Positions 1-11,035 of a DNA stretch of 50,985 nucleotides are shown here, in pieces (the stretch's first letter is position 1; the number at the start of each line of letters is the position of its first letter). The stretch comes from Tilletiaria anomala UBC 951. Its lineage: Eukaryota > Basidiomycota > Exobasidiomycetes > Georgefischeriales > Tilletiariaceae. The notes beneath the pieces are model-generated. The model searched no databases. It was not told the DNA's origin and saw only the letters and a list, made by a program, of their open reading frames with translations. A program made the translations under genes and the position numbers. Location of the stretch: positions 1 to 50,985 of the forward strand of contig NW_013546900.1 in NCBI RefSeq assembly GCF_000711695.1. The letters are read 5' to 3'.

Positions 1-2550
1 ACTCCGCGACCGAGGAGCGCATTCGCGCCATGCTCCAGCGCGAGCAGCACAGCCGCGGAATGACCACCATCATCATCGCCCACCGCCTCTCCACTGTACG
101 TAACGCCGACGACATCCTCGTCATGCGCAGCGGCAGGCTCGTCGACCACGGCACACACGACCAGCTCATGGAACAGGACCGCCGCGACCACACTTACCGG
201 GACATGGTCCTGCAGCAGCGCGCCATGGTCGCCCTCGCCGGCGCCAGCGCCGACGATGATAAGCGCGCTGCGGATACGGCCATCGACGATAACGACGGCT
301 TTGAAGGCGAAGAATTCATCATCAGCGATGGCGCCACAACCAAGGTCGGCGGACACACCGTCTGCCCCGCGAGCACCACTGTCGCGACGCCTTGGGACGA
401 ATTCCAGCGCCAACCGCAGCAGCTCGACCGTCCCGCTGTGCTGATACACCGCACCAGTCGTGCACCCGAGCACAACTGGCCCGCCTCTGGCCGCACCATG
501 ACCGTCTCGCAGTTCGAGCACACCGCTGAGTCGCCCGCCGCCCAAGCCGACGCAGCCGCCGCCACCGCGGCCCGGGCGCAGGACGCCATCAGCCCTGGCG
601 ACGCAACGGACAGCGGCTTCGCGCCGTCGACTTCGTTATCGTCGTTGCCCCACACGTCACAGCACGTCCACGCCCTCCTCCCCAACCTCTCGTGGTGTAA
701 GCTTTCCAGCCTGTACGGCCTCTACATCGGCATGTACCGCTGGCATTTCCTCATCGGCGTCGCCGCCGCCATCGCCGTCGGCGCGTCCTTCCCGTTCGCC
801 GGCTGGATGACCGGCGAGACCGTTGGCGCCATGTCCATCGAGGGAAATAACGCTCTGCTACGCTCACAGACCGACAAGTGGGCACTCTTCTTCTTCGTCC
901 TTGCGCTGTGTAACATCGCGCTCAGCTTCATGAACACGGTCTTCCTTGAGGTCGCCTCGGAGCGCATCATCCGGGCGCTCAAGACAGGCGGCCTCGCCGC
1001 TCTGCTTAAGCAGGAGATCGGCTTCTTCGATGCGGAAGACCAGGCGTCCGGCAGCCTCACTGCGGCCGTCTCCAGCCATCCCGCCGCTGTCGGTGCAGCC
1101 ACCGGCGCAATCCTGTCGCAGGTCATCATCTCCGTCATCAACCTGATCGGCTCCATCGTCCTCGCGTTTGCCGTCAGCTGGAAGGTCGCCGTCGTCTGTC
1201 TCCCGCCGATCCTGCTCCTTTTCCTCAGCGGCTACGTCAACGTTGCCATGCTCGAAAAGTTCGAGCAGCGCGCGCAGAAGCCCATGGACCGCGCAGCCAG
1301 CTATGTCAGCGAAAACATAGACTCGATCAAGACCGTTGCCGCTCTCGGCCGCGAGGCTGAGACGATGCGAATCTTCGACCTGCGCGCCAAGGCCGACAAG
1401 AGCCGCATCCGCTACCTGCTCGTCGGCTCCTTTGGCTTCGCCTTCAGCCAGGCCATGGTCTTGTGGGTCTCCGCGCTGCTGTTCTTCTGGGGTGGCACGC
1501 TCTATGCGCGCAAGGAGATTGCTCTCTCGAACCTCTACGCCGCGTTCGAGGCCGTCGTCATCGGCAGCTTCTCCGCCGGCAGGATGTTCACGTTCACGCC
1601 CGACATTGCGCGCGCCAGGGCTTCACTCAGCGTCATAACCAGCTGGATGACTCGCAAACCTCATGTTGCAACGCTGACCAATGCTCCGCCGCCGCTGCAA
1701 CAGCAACAGGAAGGAAAGGACACCAGTCCGATGACGGGTGACATTGTTCTTAACGATGTCGAGCTGCGCTACCCGACGCGCCCCAAACACCCTGCCCTCA
1801 AGTCGCTCACCCTCACGCTCAAGGCGGGCGAGCGCACTGCCTTCTGCGGCACATCCGGCAGCGGCAAGTCGTCCATCCTGTCGCTTCTGCAGCGCTTTTA
1901 CGACCCGTCCCGCGGCACCATCAGCTTCGGTGGCGTCGATTCGCGCCAGATACCATTGGATCAGCTGCGCGCGAAGATGGCCTACGTGTCGCAGGACCCG
2001 GTCCTCTTCTCCGGAACCATCTTCTGGAACTTGGCTATGGGAGCCGTCGACCCGTCCAAGGTGATATTGCAAGATGTGGAGCAAGCATGCGAAGCGGCAT
2101 GCATCCTCGACTTTGTCCGTGGCCTGCCGCATGGCTTTGAGACAGACATTGGCTTCAAAGGCGCGCAGCTTAGCGGCGGACAGAAGCAGCGCCTGTGCAT
2201 TGCCCGTGCGCTTATGCGCAAGCCCGAGATTCTCATTCTGGACGAAGCATCATCTGCTCTTGACACGCAATCGGAGTATGTTGTGCAACAGGCTCTCGAT
2301 CGCGCATCCGAGGGCCGCACGACGGTGGTGGTGGTGAGTGCTCTGCAGTGCTGCGCGCATATTGACAGTGGCATCTATGTGCTGAACGCCGCCTCTTCAC
2401 GTCCCACCGCAGGCACACCGATTGACCACAATCCGCAACTCGCACAAAATCTGTGTAATCGAAGACGGCATCTGCGTCGAAAGTGGCACCCATGACGAGC
2501 TCTTGCAGCGCCGTGGACGCTACCTCGAGCTCGTCGAGGCCCAGCTGTGA
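1..2550 (+). CDS. ABC-B (MDR/Ste6-type) full ABC transporter, 3' part
   Basis: Membrane exporter of the ABC-B family; only the C-terminal half lies in the window, because the frame is open from the first bases (it begins in the D-loop of the first ATPase domain). In order: the end of ATPase domain 1 with its H-loop (IIIAHRLSTVRNA), a linker of about 190 Ala/Gln/Asp-rich residues, a second six-helix membrane domain (about 700-1650), and ATPase domain 2 with Walker A GTSGSGKSS (about 1850-1875), signature LSGGQ (about 2170) and Walker B LILDEASSALD (about 2235-2265). A final intron, 2334-2412 (GTGAGT..CAG, phase 0), splits the second H-loop: after splicing it reads TVVVAHRLTTIRNS and the protein ends ELVEAQL at 2548-2550. 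Fungal members include the a-factor pheromone exporter Ste6 and multidrug pumps; the sequence here does not decide between them. Family assignment is firm, substrate unknown. Confidence 0.93.
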
Positions 2551-2728
2551 GCCAAGACACCAAAATTCTATAGAACCACTGCTCTTGACATGTAGTCTTT
2601 AAATGCGATTCTTGCGCACTGCAATGCAACAAATGCATCATGGGGAGAACAGGATTACATCTCCACTTGTATAGCATCCCTTCTCTCGGCACCACATCCG
2701 CGGGCCGCTGCGCGTTGCAGCAGGGCGT

Positions 2729-4178
2729 CTAGGGTGCCAGAAGTACGCCGACCTGCAATTGCATTTGGTCAGGATTCTGTTGCTCTGCGGTCCACGCGAC
2801 GACCTTGGCCACCACATCAGGCTTTGCGAGAATCCAACTAGGTGACGCGGTCGCACGAGAGATGTGGTCAAAGTCTTGCACTTCAAACTTTCCTTTCGAT
2901 GGCGCATTCGTGACAGCGGTCGGATTCAGATGCGAGTCTGGATCTGCAACTGAATGGGGCGAAGACGCATCGCGTTGTTTCCGTAAAGGTGACGGACAAG
3001 GCGCGAGCGCAAGGTTGCTGCAGTGTTCAATTGTAATGACAGACGCGCTGTCGATGAGGCCGATGATGCTTTCTGAAGTGTGCATGCGATACTTGAGCAC
3101 ATGGATTCGTGGCATATGCGCAACGCATGATCAGCGTCAGCTATCGGGCCGATGGAGCTATCGAGGTAGCCCCCATGCTCACCTGACGGCTCTTCACCGC
3201 GATGATGCAGTTCTCGCAACCGTGCACCATGACGCTGCCGTCGATCTCACCGAGCAGCAGCACAGAGTTCTTGATCGCGCGTAGTTGCACAGCTTGCAGT
3301 GAAGTCAGCTTGGGTCTTGTTCGGGCAGCCGCATCGCTCGCACCTGCGTCCTCCGGAGGCGGAGGCGGCCGAAGGTCGATCAAGCAATCGATGCAGTCTG
3401 AGATATGCAGATCACCGGAGGAGGTGCCGTCTTGGAAGATCGCATCGTTGCGCGTCAAGCGCGCTCTCTTCTTTCCCGTGAAAACCCGCTTTGGCTTTGA
3501 GTGTAATTCTTCCGCTGCTGCCGCATGCATCGAGGCTGATAGACGAGGGGTCGATGTCCCTTCGTCTGGTTTTGTGGAAGGTGAATGTGAAGGAGCATTC
3601 GATGCAGGCTGTGGCTTCGGCGCCCGTCGGAGAGAGAAACGCCCACTTGACTTGCCTAACTCAGCTCGCTTGGCTGTTATCTCAGCAGCTAGCTGGCGCA
3701 GCTTCTATAAAAGGAATAAATTGGCCGAGAGTGTAAGCAGCGCTGTATACAGCAAGCCAACTGAAATGTCTTGCCGCTGGAAAGCTGAGAGCACTTACGT
3801 TTTCGTACGTGTTCCTATCGTATGATGGTATCAAGTCGTGGTACTCTGTCACGTCTGCTCTGAGCTGAGAGACGACCTGCAGAGGCTTCGTGAGCTCTGA
3901 GCTGGAGCTTGCATTCTGGACGAGTTTTTGAGCGGCTGTTTCCACCGTGCGTGCGCATGAGGAAGAGAAGGATAGCGACCGCGAGGCGCGAAGGAGGTGA
4001 GTGATGAGTCAAGGGAAGATGTGATCCTGCATGACTCCAAGTTGATGCAGGGCTGCAAATAACCCCGGGTTATACAGTGCCGACAGGCAGAGTCGTACAT
4101 ACCAGAGATGCTCTCGTTGAAGCGTTCATAGAATACCAACGCTCGATCGGCGCGGGAGCCGGCGCCTATGCCTTGCAT
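2729..4178 (-). CDS. Tubulin-folding cofactor C (TBCC domain protein)
   Basis: Predicted tubulin-specific chaperone C, which with cofactors D and E stimulates GTP hydrolysis by beta-tubulin and releases folded alpha/beta dimers in the cytoplasm. Model of four exons: 4178-4103, 3935-3799, 3704-3183 and 3091-2729, all phases consistent, 365 aa. The N-terminal 110 residues (ALVFYERFNESIS..) fit the alpha-helical spectrin-like region. The TBCC beta-helix starts near residue 150: ISDCIDCLIDL, then QLRAIKNSVLLLGEIDGSV with HGCENCII, and after the last intron RMHTSESIIGLIDSASVITIEHCS. The last acceptor (AAG) is less typical than the others and should be checked. The gene is convergent with the ABC transporter, 178 bp apart. 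RP2 is a related family, but the N-terminal helix region and the absence of an RP2 C-terminal domain favour TBCC. Confidence 0.85.
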
Positions 4179-6339
4179 CTGGTGTGCGTAGCGTGAAGTT
4201 CCCAGCTGGAGTGAGGTTTACGCAAGAGCAGCAAGTGAATCCGCCCGCGTCCATCCGAGGCTGCGATCCAGGGACCACTTCACGGAGCACTTTTAGACAG
4301 ATTTGACAAGAACCGAATAAGTACACGACGGGCAAGGTGGAAATTGGGATTGAAGGAGCTTCGTACCAGAGACGGGAAGCACATGGAATTGATACGTACG
4401 TACCTTTGTCGGGCGGACGCGACGCGTGTTCGTTGTCACGTGACTCATATAACTCGGTCTCTAGGGACATCTCTGGGCAGCACTGCGCCTGCGCCAACGA
4501 ACTCGGGAAACCCTCGCAGTTCCCACGTACTTTTGCGAATGAAGCGTGGGATCGTCGCCAAGATGCCGACAATGCCGTTAGGGTGTCCACTGTTAGACCG
4601 TGCTATGTGCTGAACTTTGGGTGCGACCTGGTACGACTGGTTCCTTATAGTGCTGTGTCTTCCATTATTGTGCGGCAGGTGGCTGCCAAATGTACTCCGA
4701 GGACTAGTGGAGCTTGAACCTTGAAGACACCAAACATCAAAGACTCTGAAGCCACAAAAAGTGTGTCAAGCGGCTGTCAAATTTGTGTTCATGCAGTCAC
4801 TTCTGTCACATTGTGGGGGGAGTCGCGGCGCTGCTACTTGTCACAGGATAGGGAAAGAACTCTCCTCGTCGCAATCAGATTTTTGCGCGCGAAGAGTCAC
4901 AGAGGATCATTCCTGAACAAGACTGGCTGAGGGCTGGAGGGCCGCAGAAGCGAGTTCACAACCTCGTGAATTGACTGTTTTCGACTAGCAGCCTATTACA
5001 CGCTACGGCGTTAAAGCCGGCCTAAAGGTGCGTATCGAATCTCGTCTGTCCCTCTTATCCGCCCTCTCGAGCCTGGTTCTCATCGTCTCCAAAGCACTGG
5101 TTTCGGCATTCCGCACATATAAGTTGAAGAAAGGGGGGAGCGAGCGAGGCTTTGCGAGACTGACACGTGGATGAACGCGCGGTCGGCGCCGCCTCTGCTA
5201 CGCTCATCGAATTCATTCGCAATTCGACACTCCGTTCGGCACGATCAAAACTTTAGGCAATCTTCATGCAAGTCAGCTTTGCAATCATGATGATGGTGAT
5301 TATGATGCCACACTATACGACCTCGATAAGAGCGTGGTAGACTTTTGCTTGCTCGTCTTGAGCTCGTGGGAAAAGAGACACGGGGGACGATGAACGAGAG
5401 CATAAGGGTGATCGGACACGGTCATTAAGGGTATTAATGCACGAGCGCCAATTCTAGGCTAGACTGTTCATCACACTGTGTGTCCCTTTTTTACTGCCCT
5501 GTTGCTCTTATCGGCTCGCCGAACGCCTGAGCGGCCGATCAGTTTGTTTGCTTTTCTCTCGTGCTCTGCGCTCGCTCTTTTTTTTTTCTTTTGGTGGGTG
5601 GCTGGCGACATGTGATGATTGGTGTACCAGACTGGCACAGTGCCTCAAACGACAGCCCTTGTCCTACCTTGGCTGCGAGACTGGTCCAGCAGCGTGAGCC
5701 TGGCGGCCCACTGCGCAGCCCCAGCCCATTGAGTGAAGTGGCACACCTCCACCCTCGCACGGCTGTCACGATTGCTCTCATGTGGGACACGACCTTGGCC
5801 CACCCACAGGAAGGATGGAGCAGCAGTCCCTTCCCCGGAAGTATTGAAAGCATCTCCATCTTCTCTCAACCTCGGCGGCACACACCGCAGCAAAGCTGCA
5901 GGCACACGGTGTGCACTGCAATGCAATCTTCCTGTTCGACGCAGATCATCTAGCCAGCCAAGCTTGTACCTCTCTGTCGGGACTTTTTCTCGTCACTGGT
6001 GAGTTGCTTGGGTAGGCGCACATAGAAGCCATTTCTGAGTGCTGCGTGGCTCGTCGATGATCTGGCATTTATATGCTGATTGCTGACATGCATGGTTTGC
6101 TCGACTGCTCTCTCCGCTTTCCCAGGTGAGGTGCAAATCTTACACCCCCGTTGAGACGTCAGAAGGACTGGACCCTTCCGGAGCTCGAGAAGAACGAACT
6201 CCTCCCCTCAGACTTCGTTGAGCAGCAAATCGTCTCATCCTATGCATCACGTAGGGACCGCAGCTTTTGCTTCTCCTGCCACACTTCCGATACGAGCCAA
6301 GCAAGCGTTTCAGGGTCAACGTCGTAAATCTTGCATGGC
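4179..6339. other. 2.2 kb divergent intergenic region
   Basis: Lies between the starts of the TBCC gene and the RRM gene. I see no open frame with coding character or family similarity. It holds a T-rich tract at about 5577-5591 and, at its right end, a likely 5' leader intron of the RRM gene. The length suggests a long promoter or long leader for that gene. Confidence 0.6.
5999..6125 (+). other. Candidate 5' UTR intron of the NGR1-like gene
   Basis: GTGAGTTG donor at 5999, a TGCTGAC branch-like motif near 6080 and a pyrimidine-rich TTTCCCAG acceptor ending at 6125. It lies about 215 bp upstream of the ATG. The signals match the introns in coding regions of this window, but there is no reading frame to confirm splicing. 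Confidence 0.5.
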
Positions 6340-9300
6340 ATGGGAGAGCCTCTCTTCGCGACACCTTCCCTCATAGATTCCCGCCCCTCCTCCGTCCACT
6401 CGGATCTGTCGGCTTCTGTCTTCACCGCACCACGGTCGCAGCAGCAGCAGCCCCGCACTGACAAGCAGCGTTTGTTCGGTCACATGCACAGTGGCAGCAA
6501 CGGAAGCGTCAGCCTGCACTCCGTCTCGGCCATGTCAAGCGGCAGCCCACGGATTGAGCATTCTGCACAGCAGCAGCAGCAAGGGCCAGGTGCAATCGGC
6601 AGCCGCTCTCCCTTTGGCAACACGGGTAACTTCGATCCTGCTAGCATTTACAGCAAGTGCGAGCCTGCCGGTATGCCGGGCGCTACACACACCGCTGAAA
6701 ACCATAATGGCAGCGGCTTTTCTGACAGAATCGGCGGTACCAGTAACAATAGGCAGCAGCATTCAACTTCGCCAGTTCAAGTACATTCGCCTTGGGGTTC
6801 CACCAAGCCTCCTTCCACCCATTCCCTAGGCCCTGGAACCATCGGCCTCGGGTTCGCCAGCTCGAACAGCGAGCGCCCGTGCGTAGTTACCGACGACAGT
6901 CAAAAGAGCTCGTCGGCAGGCACTTCCGCTTTGCCGTCCTCTTACTTTCCGGCCATGCCGGCGCAGCAGGGCCAGCACAGCGCGTATCAGCTCGCTCTCC
7001 TGCAAGCTGCGCAGCAGCAAGGTGGCATGCAGGCGCATCGCAGCGCCAGTGGTGCTGTATCGCCTCGCCCAGATCCTGGGGGAGACCCCAGCATGCTCTT
7101 GCCCTCTAGTGCTGCGCATCCGGGTCCCTTTTCGTTCTCATTCTCATCCCCATCCGACCGTGCACCCTCTCCCGCATATTCGGCACAGCAGACAGCCACG
7201 GACGGCACGAGCGCAACGAGCCGCAGCGTCACCAGCCCCCCGCCATCGTTCGGATACGACAGTCAACACAGTGCCACGAGCGTGCATAGCCTCCCAGCCG
7301 ATGCTTGGCAACAGCAGCCACCATCTCAGCACCAACGCGGTGCCGCCAAGGACCCCAATGTCGCGGCTGCCGCAGCGTTCGGAAGGCCGCCAGGCTATGC
7401 GTCCTACTACACCGGCAAGGGCAGCTCACCCCCACAGCCCGGGCACAGTGTTGGACCTGGCTCGCCATCCTCCCCTACGCACGATGACGTGCTGGATGGG
7501 GGCACACAGCAGCGCGCAGCGCGGGAAAGGTTCTTCTCCTCCGACGGCAGAGAACAGGGACAGCACTGGCGCACGTCGCTGGACGGTGGCAACAGGCACT
7601 TGACTCCACCCAGCTTGGCTGACCACTACCAAAGTGGCCAGCAGATGAGCGCCGATATGGCCCAGCAGCACCTGCAGCATCATGCCGCCCTCGCAGCGGC
7701 TGCTGCTGCTGCGGCGGGTCTGTCGTCGTCGTCGAGCGGACCGCCCCAGGTTGCCGGACCTACCTCGAGTAGCGCGACGAGTGGAGGTGCCAGCCTCCAC
7801 GAGTTCAGCATCTTTGTGGGCGACTTGGCCCCCAACCTGCGAGAGGAAGACCTGGTTGCGCAGTTTTTGCGCCCGCCCATGTGGCCTCCGGCACATCCCT
7901 TCGCCATCGCGCACGCTCAGGCGCAGCAAGCCAGAGGCATTTTCACACCTGCCAAGATCGGCCCCGCTCCTTTTACGAGTACCAAGAGCGCCAAAGTGAG
8001 TGGAGATATTTCTCGCAGACAGTTGGCTATATGCCCCCTTCATTCACTTGTTCTTGCATATACTGACTTATCTTCTCTTCGTCTCGCTGCACAGATTATG
8101 ACCGACCCGGTGACCGGTGTCAGTCGTGGCTTCGGCTTCGTCCGCTTCTCCAGCGAGTCGGATTCGCTCCGTGCGCTCGTGGAGATGCAAGGAGTGTACG
8201 TCGCCCCTCTCGACGGCCAGTCGGGCGGCCGGCCGCTGCGCGTGTGTCCGGCCACTCCGAAGAACAAGTCTCCGGCTGGCGGACAAGGGTACGAGGCGGA
8301 GCTCGCGGCTAGGACTGGTGGTGGTTACCATGGTGCAGGTGGCGCACGAGGCTTCGCCCCTGGCCAACCAGGCGCAGGTTTTGGTGGTGCTCACCCTCGG
8401 CCTGATCCGTACATCAGTGCGGGCGCAGTTGGCAGTGGCGACGCGCCAAACCCTGCGTCAGCGCTTGGAGGCCTGCCGCAGGCTCTGCAGCTGCTCCACG
8501 CACATGCGTCTCGCAGCCGCGAGTCTTCTGCGCAGGGCATTGCCCTGACTGCCCGCGCAGGTGATCCGTACAACCCGCTCAGCGCCGTCTCGCCCGCATC
8601 GGCTGCTGCGCTGACGTCGAGCGCGCTTGACCCGAATAATACGACCGTCTTTGTCGGGGGACTGTCGTCGCTCATCTCGGAGGACACACTGCGTACGTTC
8701 TTTGTGCCGTTCGGCGAGATCTCCTACGTCAAGATCCCTCCCGGCAAGGGCTGCGGATTTGTGCAGTTCGTGCGCAAGATCGATGCGGAGCGCGCCATCG
8801 AGAGGATGCAGGGCTTCCCCATTGGCGGCGGTCGCATCCGCCTCAGCTGGGGCCGCAGCCAGGGAGACAAGGCCGCAGCCGCAGCCGTGCAGGCCGCAGC
8901 GCAGGCTGCCCAGCTCGGCCACCTCGCCAGCCTCGCTGGCCTTGGCGGGCTAAGCGCGTCGCAGCTCGCCCAACTCGCAGGCCTCAGCAATGCTCTCAGT
9001 GCCGTGCAGGGCAGCAGCAACCTCAACCTTAACGGCAGCGCCGGTGGGAACAACTCCGGCGCCAGCGGTAATGGCTCCGGCCTACCGCCTGGCTTGCTCG
9101 CGCATTCGACTGAGCTGGACGCCAACTCGACGCTGCTGCAGCAGATTGCGGCTGCCAGGGCTGGCCTGGCGGTGCAGCAGCCTTTGCAATCTCCTTCGCT
9201 TCATGGCGACCTGGACCAAGCTGGCTTCAGGGGTGTGCCACAGCCGCATCAACCGCAGCACCAGCAGCAGCAGCCCTTGTCCAACAACCCGCGCGAGGCA

Positions 9301-9948
9301 GAGCTACTCCGCCAGATGTATGCTGGAATGGCACAGCAGCAGCAGCCGCAACAACAGCCGCAACATCCAAACCGTCTCCAACAGCACACGCAGCAGCAGC
9401 ATCAACAACCGCATCCGCAACAGCATCATGCATCACAGCATTCTTTGCCATTCCAACAGCAGCAGCAACATCCTCCTCATCATCATCATCAGCAACACCT
9501 TGCGCAGCATGCGGATCGCAACGCTGAGCAGCTCGCATCCTCCTTTTCGAACATGGATCTGCGGCAACGTAGCGAGGACCCCCGCACTTTTTACCAGTCG
9601 GGCTCAGCCGTGGACGCGCAGGTACGCGATGGTATTAGCGGGGGCAACACTGTGCACCACTCCGACTCTCCATCGCCTAATGCTGCATCGTGGTACGCAC
9701 GCGGTGGCGCGCCGGACGAGGTGCAGCATCGCGCTTCGCCGCACAGTATGCTCAAGGCATCCACATTCGCCCCATTTAGCCCGGCTGATTCGCCCGTTGT
9801 CGGGGAGGCGCCTTTGCCGCCCGAGCATGGAGGAGCAGGAGGCGCTCACAACAACAGCAACAACAGCAATAACAACACCAGCAGCAGCAGCAACCATGCG
9901 AACAACAACAATAACAATAAGTCACCACTGGCTACTTCGAGTTTCTAG
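6340..9948 (+). CDS. NGR1/NAM8-type RNA-binding protein, two RRMs, Gln-rich
   Basis: Predicted mRNA-binding regulator related to yeast Ngr1/Nam8 and animal TIA-1. The first ATG in frame is at 6340 (GGCATGGGAG); the frame upstream holds a TAA. One intron, 7996-8094, gives 1169 aa. About 485 residues of Ser/Gln/Gly-rich sequence come first. RRM A follows at about 489-608 (SIFVGDLAPNLREEDLVAQF; RNP1 RGFGFVRF) and corresponds to RRM2 of the family. RRM B is at about 735-810 (TTVFVGGLSSLISEDTL; GCGFVQF; GGRIRLSWGRSQ), a typical RRM3. The tail is Ala-, Gln/His- and Asn-rich. I cannot find an RRM1. RRM A carries about 30 extra Pro/Ala/Gln-rich residues between its first helix and second strand. The intron sits inside RRM A and is itself stop-free in frame. 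Family confident, exact orthology less so. Confidence 0.87.
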   Translation: MGEPLFATPSLIDSRPSSVHSDLSASVFTAPRSQQQQPRTDKQRLFGHMHSGSNGSVSLHSVSAMSSGSPRIEHSAQQQQQGPGAIGSRSPFGNTGNFDPASIYSKCEPAGMPGATHTAENHNGSGFSDRIGGTSNNRQQHSTSPVQVHSPWGSTKPPSTHSLGPGTIGLGFASSNSERPCVVTDDSQKSSSAGTSALPSSYFPAMPAQQGQHSAYQLALLQAAQQQGGMQAHRSASGAVSPRPDPGGDPSMLLPSSAAHPGPFSFSFSSPSDRAPSPAYSAQQTATDGTSATSRSVTSPPPSFGYDSQHSATSVHSLPADAWQQQPPSQHQRGAAKDPNVAAAAAFGRPPGYASYYTGKGSSPPQPGHSVGPGSPSSPTHDDVLDGGTQQRAARERFFSSDGREQGQHWRTSLDGGNRHLTPPSLADHYQSGQQMSADMAQQHLQHHAALAAAAAAAAGLSSSSSGPPQVAGPTSSSATSGGASLHEFSIFVGDLAPNLREEDLVAQFLRPPMWPPAHPFAIAHAQAQQARGIFTPAKIGPAPFTSTKSAKVSGDISRRQLAICPLHSLVLAYTDLSSLRLAAQIMTDPVTGVSRGFGFVRFSSESDSLRALVEMQGVYVAPLDGQSGGRPLRVCPATPKNKSPAGGQGYEAELAARTGGGYHGAGGARGFAPGQPGAGFGGAHPRPDPYISAGAVGSGDAPNPASALGGLPQALQLLHAHASRSRESSAQGIALTARAGDPYNPLSAVSPASAAALTSSALDPNNTTVFVGGLSSLISEDTLRTFFVPFGEISYVKIPPGKGCGFVQFVRKIDAERAIERMQGFPIGGGRIRLSWGRSQGDKAAAAAVQAAAQAAQLGHLASLAGLGGLSASQLAQLAGLSNALSAVQGSSNLNLNGSAGGNNSGASGNGSGLPPGLLAHSTELDANSTLLQQIAAARAGLAVQQPLQSPSLHGDLDQAGFRGVPQPHQPQHQQQQPLSNNPREAELLRQMYAGMAQQQQPQQQPQHPNRLQQHTQQQHQQPHPQQHHASQHSLPFQQQQQHPPHHHHQQHLAQHADRNAEQLASSFSNMDLRQRSEDPRTFYQSGSAVDAQVRDGISGGNTVHHSDSPSPNAASWYARGGAPDEVQHRASPHSMLKASTFAPFSPADSPVVGEAPLPPEHGGAGGAHNNSNNSNNNTSSSSNHANNNNNNKSPLATSSF
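9240..9500 (+). repeat. CAG/CAA and CAT repeat tract coding poly-Gln/His
   Basis: Dense interrupted CAG/CAA runs mixed with CAT/CAC codons in the 3' half of the RRM gene. They encode Gln runs and Gln/His runs up to about 12 residues. A second low-complexity run of AAC/AAT/AGC codons at about 9845-9920 encodes Asn/Ser. Such tracts are often length-variable and can drive condensate formation in RNA-binding proteins. Confidence 0.85.
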
Positions 9949-11035
9949 ACTCCTCAGCAGCAGCAACAATCATCGCAGCAGCAGCAGCGTCCTTAGCACT
10001 TGCCTATTCGCCACAGCAGGTACGATACCGCCCGTCATCATTCTCTCGCGCACGTTTCAAGCCCTCTTTTCGACTCGATCCTTCGCCGTACGATGCCGCC
10101 GCCATTCTCGCCATACCCCTGCTGTCGCAACGCAACTTTTCATCGTTAGGGATAAAGGGGGGAAAGCGCTATGAAGGACATCACTCCTTGCTTCCTTCTC
10201 AACTTTTGGTGCAACTGTGCATTTTGCAATCTTTTCACACTGTCAAGTACTCACAAAAAAGGGCCTCCGTCCCACCCGCTGGCATACGTACCAACCCTGG
10301 CATGAAGACGGCCTTCCGGCCTCGCTGCTTGCAATATGCTCTCATTTACTTCTCACCAGCATGATGCTGGGCGGAGGCAGACTGGCTTCTACACTTGCGC
10401 TGCCGCTGACAGAGGATAATTTAAGGCCGCGCAATCTCTCTTCCAAAAACACTCCTCCAATTCAAAAGACACATTTCAAACAACACTACTTTTACAAAGT
10501 GTGTACCCACTCTACAAGACATACCCCCGTCCGCTGCACACAAGACCGGCTCATCGCTTCAGCGCATTTTATCTTCATACTCGCACAACAAGAGAAAAGA
10601 CAAAATACCAAGGACCGTTATAGGCATATTGGCAAATCCAATGCAATCGAGGGGTTTCCGTTCAGTGGCCTATTTCAATGCTCGTCACCCGACATGTGCG
10701 CATTCAGAAGTTTGTCACCTTCCAGTTATCAATCTCCCCCACCATTTCTCGCGCATCGACGTTCCATCTCTGAATCTCTTTAGGCTCGGAGGCCATAAAG
10801 TCATTATTTGGTCCAGCGCACATACTGCCACGCACAAGCTGCTCTTTATCTTCCCCCATCTATTCCTCGTCGCCTCTCCGTCTCTCGCTCCTCTCTTCGG
10901 GTCGTCGTTCAACCCGGCAGCGCTGAATGATTAGGAACAGGTAATACAACGTCGATCCTCAATGCATACTCGTTTGCATACAACACGTTCTTTCTCTCTT
11001 TCCCTCTTTTACGTCCACTCTCTCTATCCCTTGAG
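9949..11035. other. Convergent 3' intergenic region, no gene seen
   Basis: About 1.1 kb between the stop of the RRM gene and the stop of the small minus-strand gene. The first 50 bases after the RRM stop still carry CAG repeats. Frames of 65-190 codons exist on the plus strand but lack coding character, and they are AT-richer and pyrimidine-rich. Probably two 3' UTRs. Confidence 0.6.

Noticed and set aside
194-685. 163-codon minus-strand open frame under the ABC transporter linker
   Set aside because: Shadow of a GC-rich Ala-coding region; no domain, and the plus strand is clearly coding.
4126-4590. 154-codon minus-strand frame running into exon 1 of the TBCC gene
   Set aside because: It is out of frame with the TBCC exon and has no recognisable segment; the ATG at 4178 explains the gene.
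5561-5953. 130-codon frame in the leader of the NGR1-like gene, considered as an upstream ORF or small gene
   Set aside because: It opens with GTG, starts in a T-rich tract and has no coding character or conserved motif.
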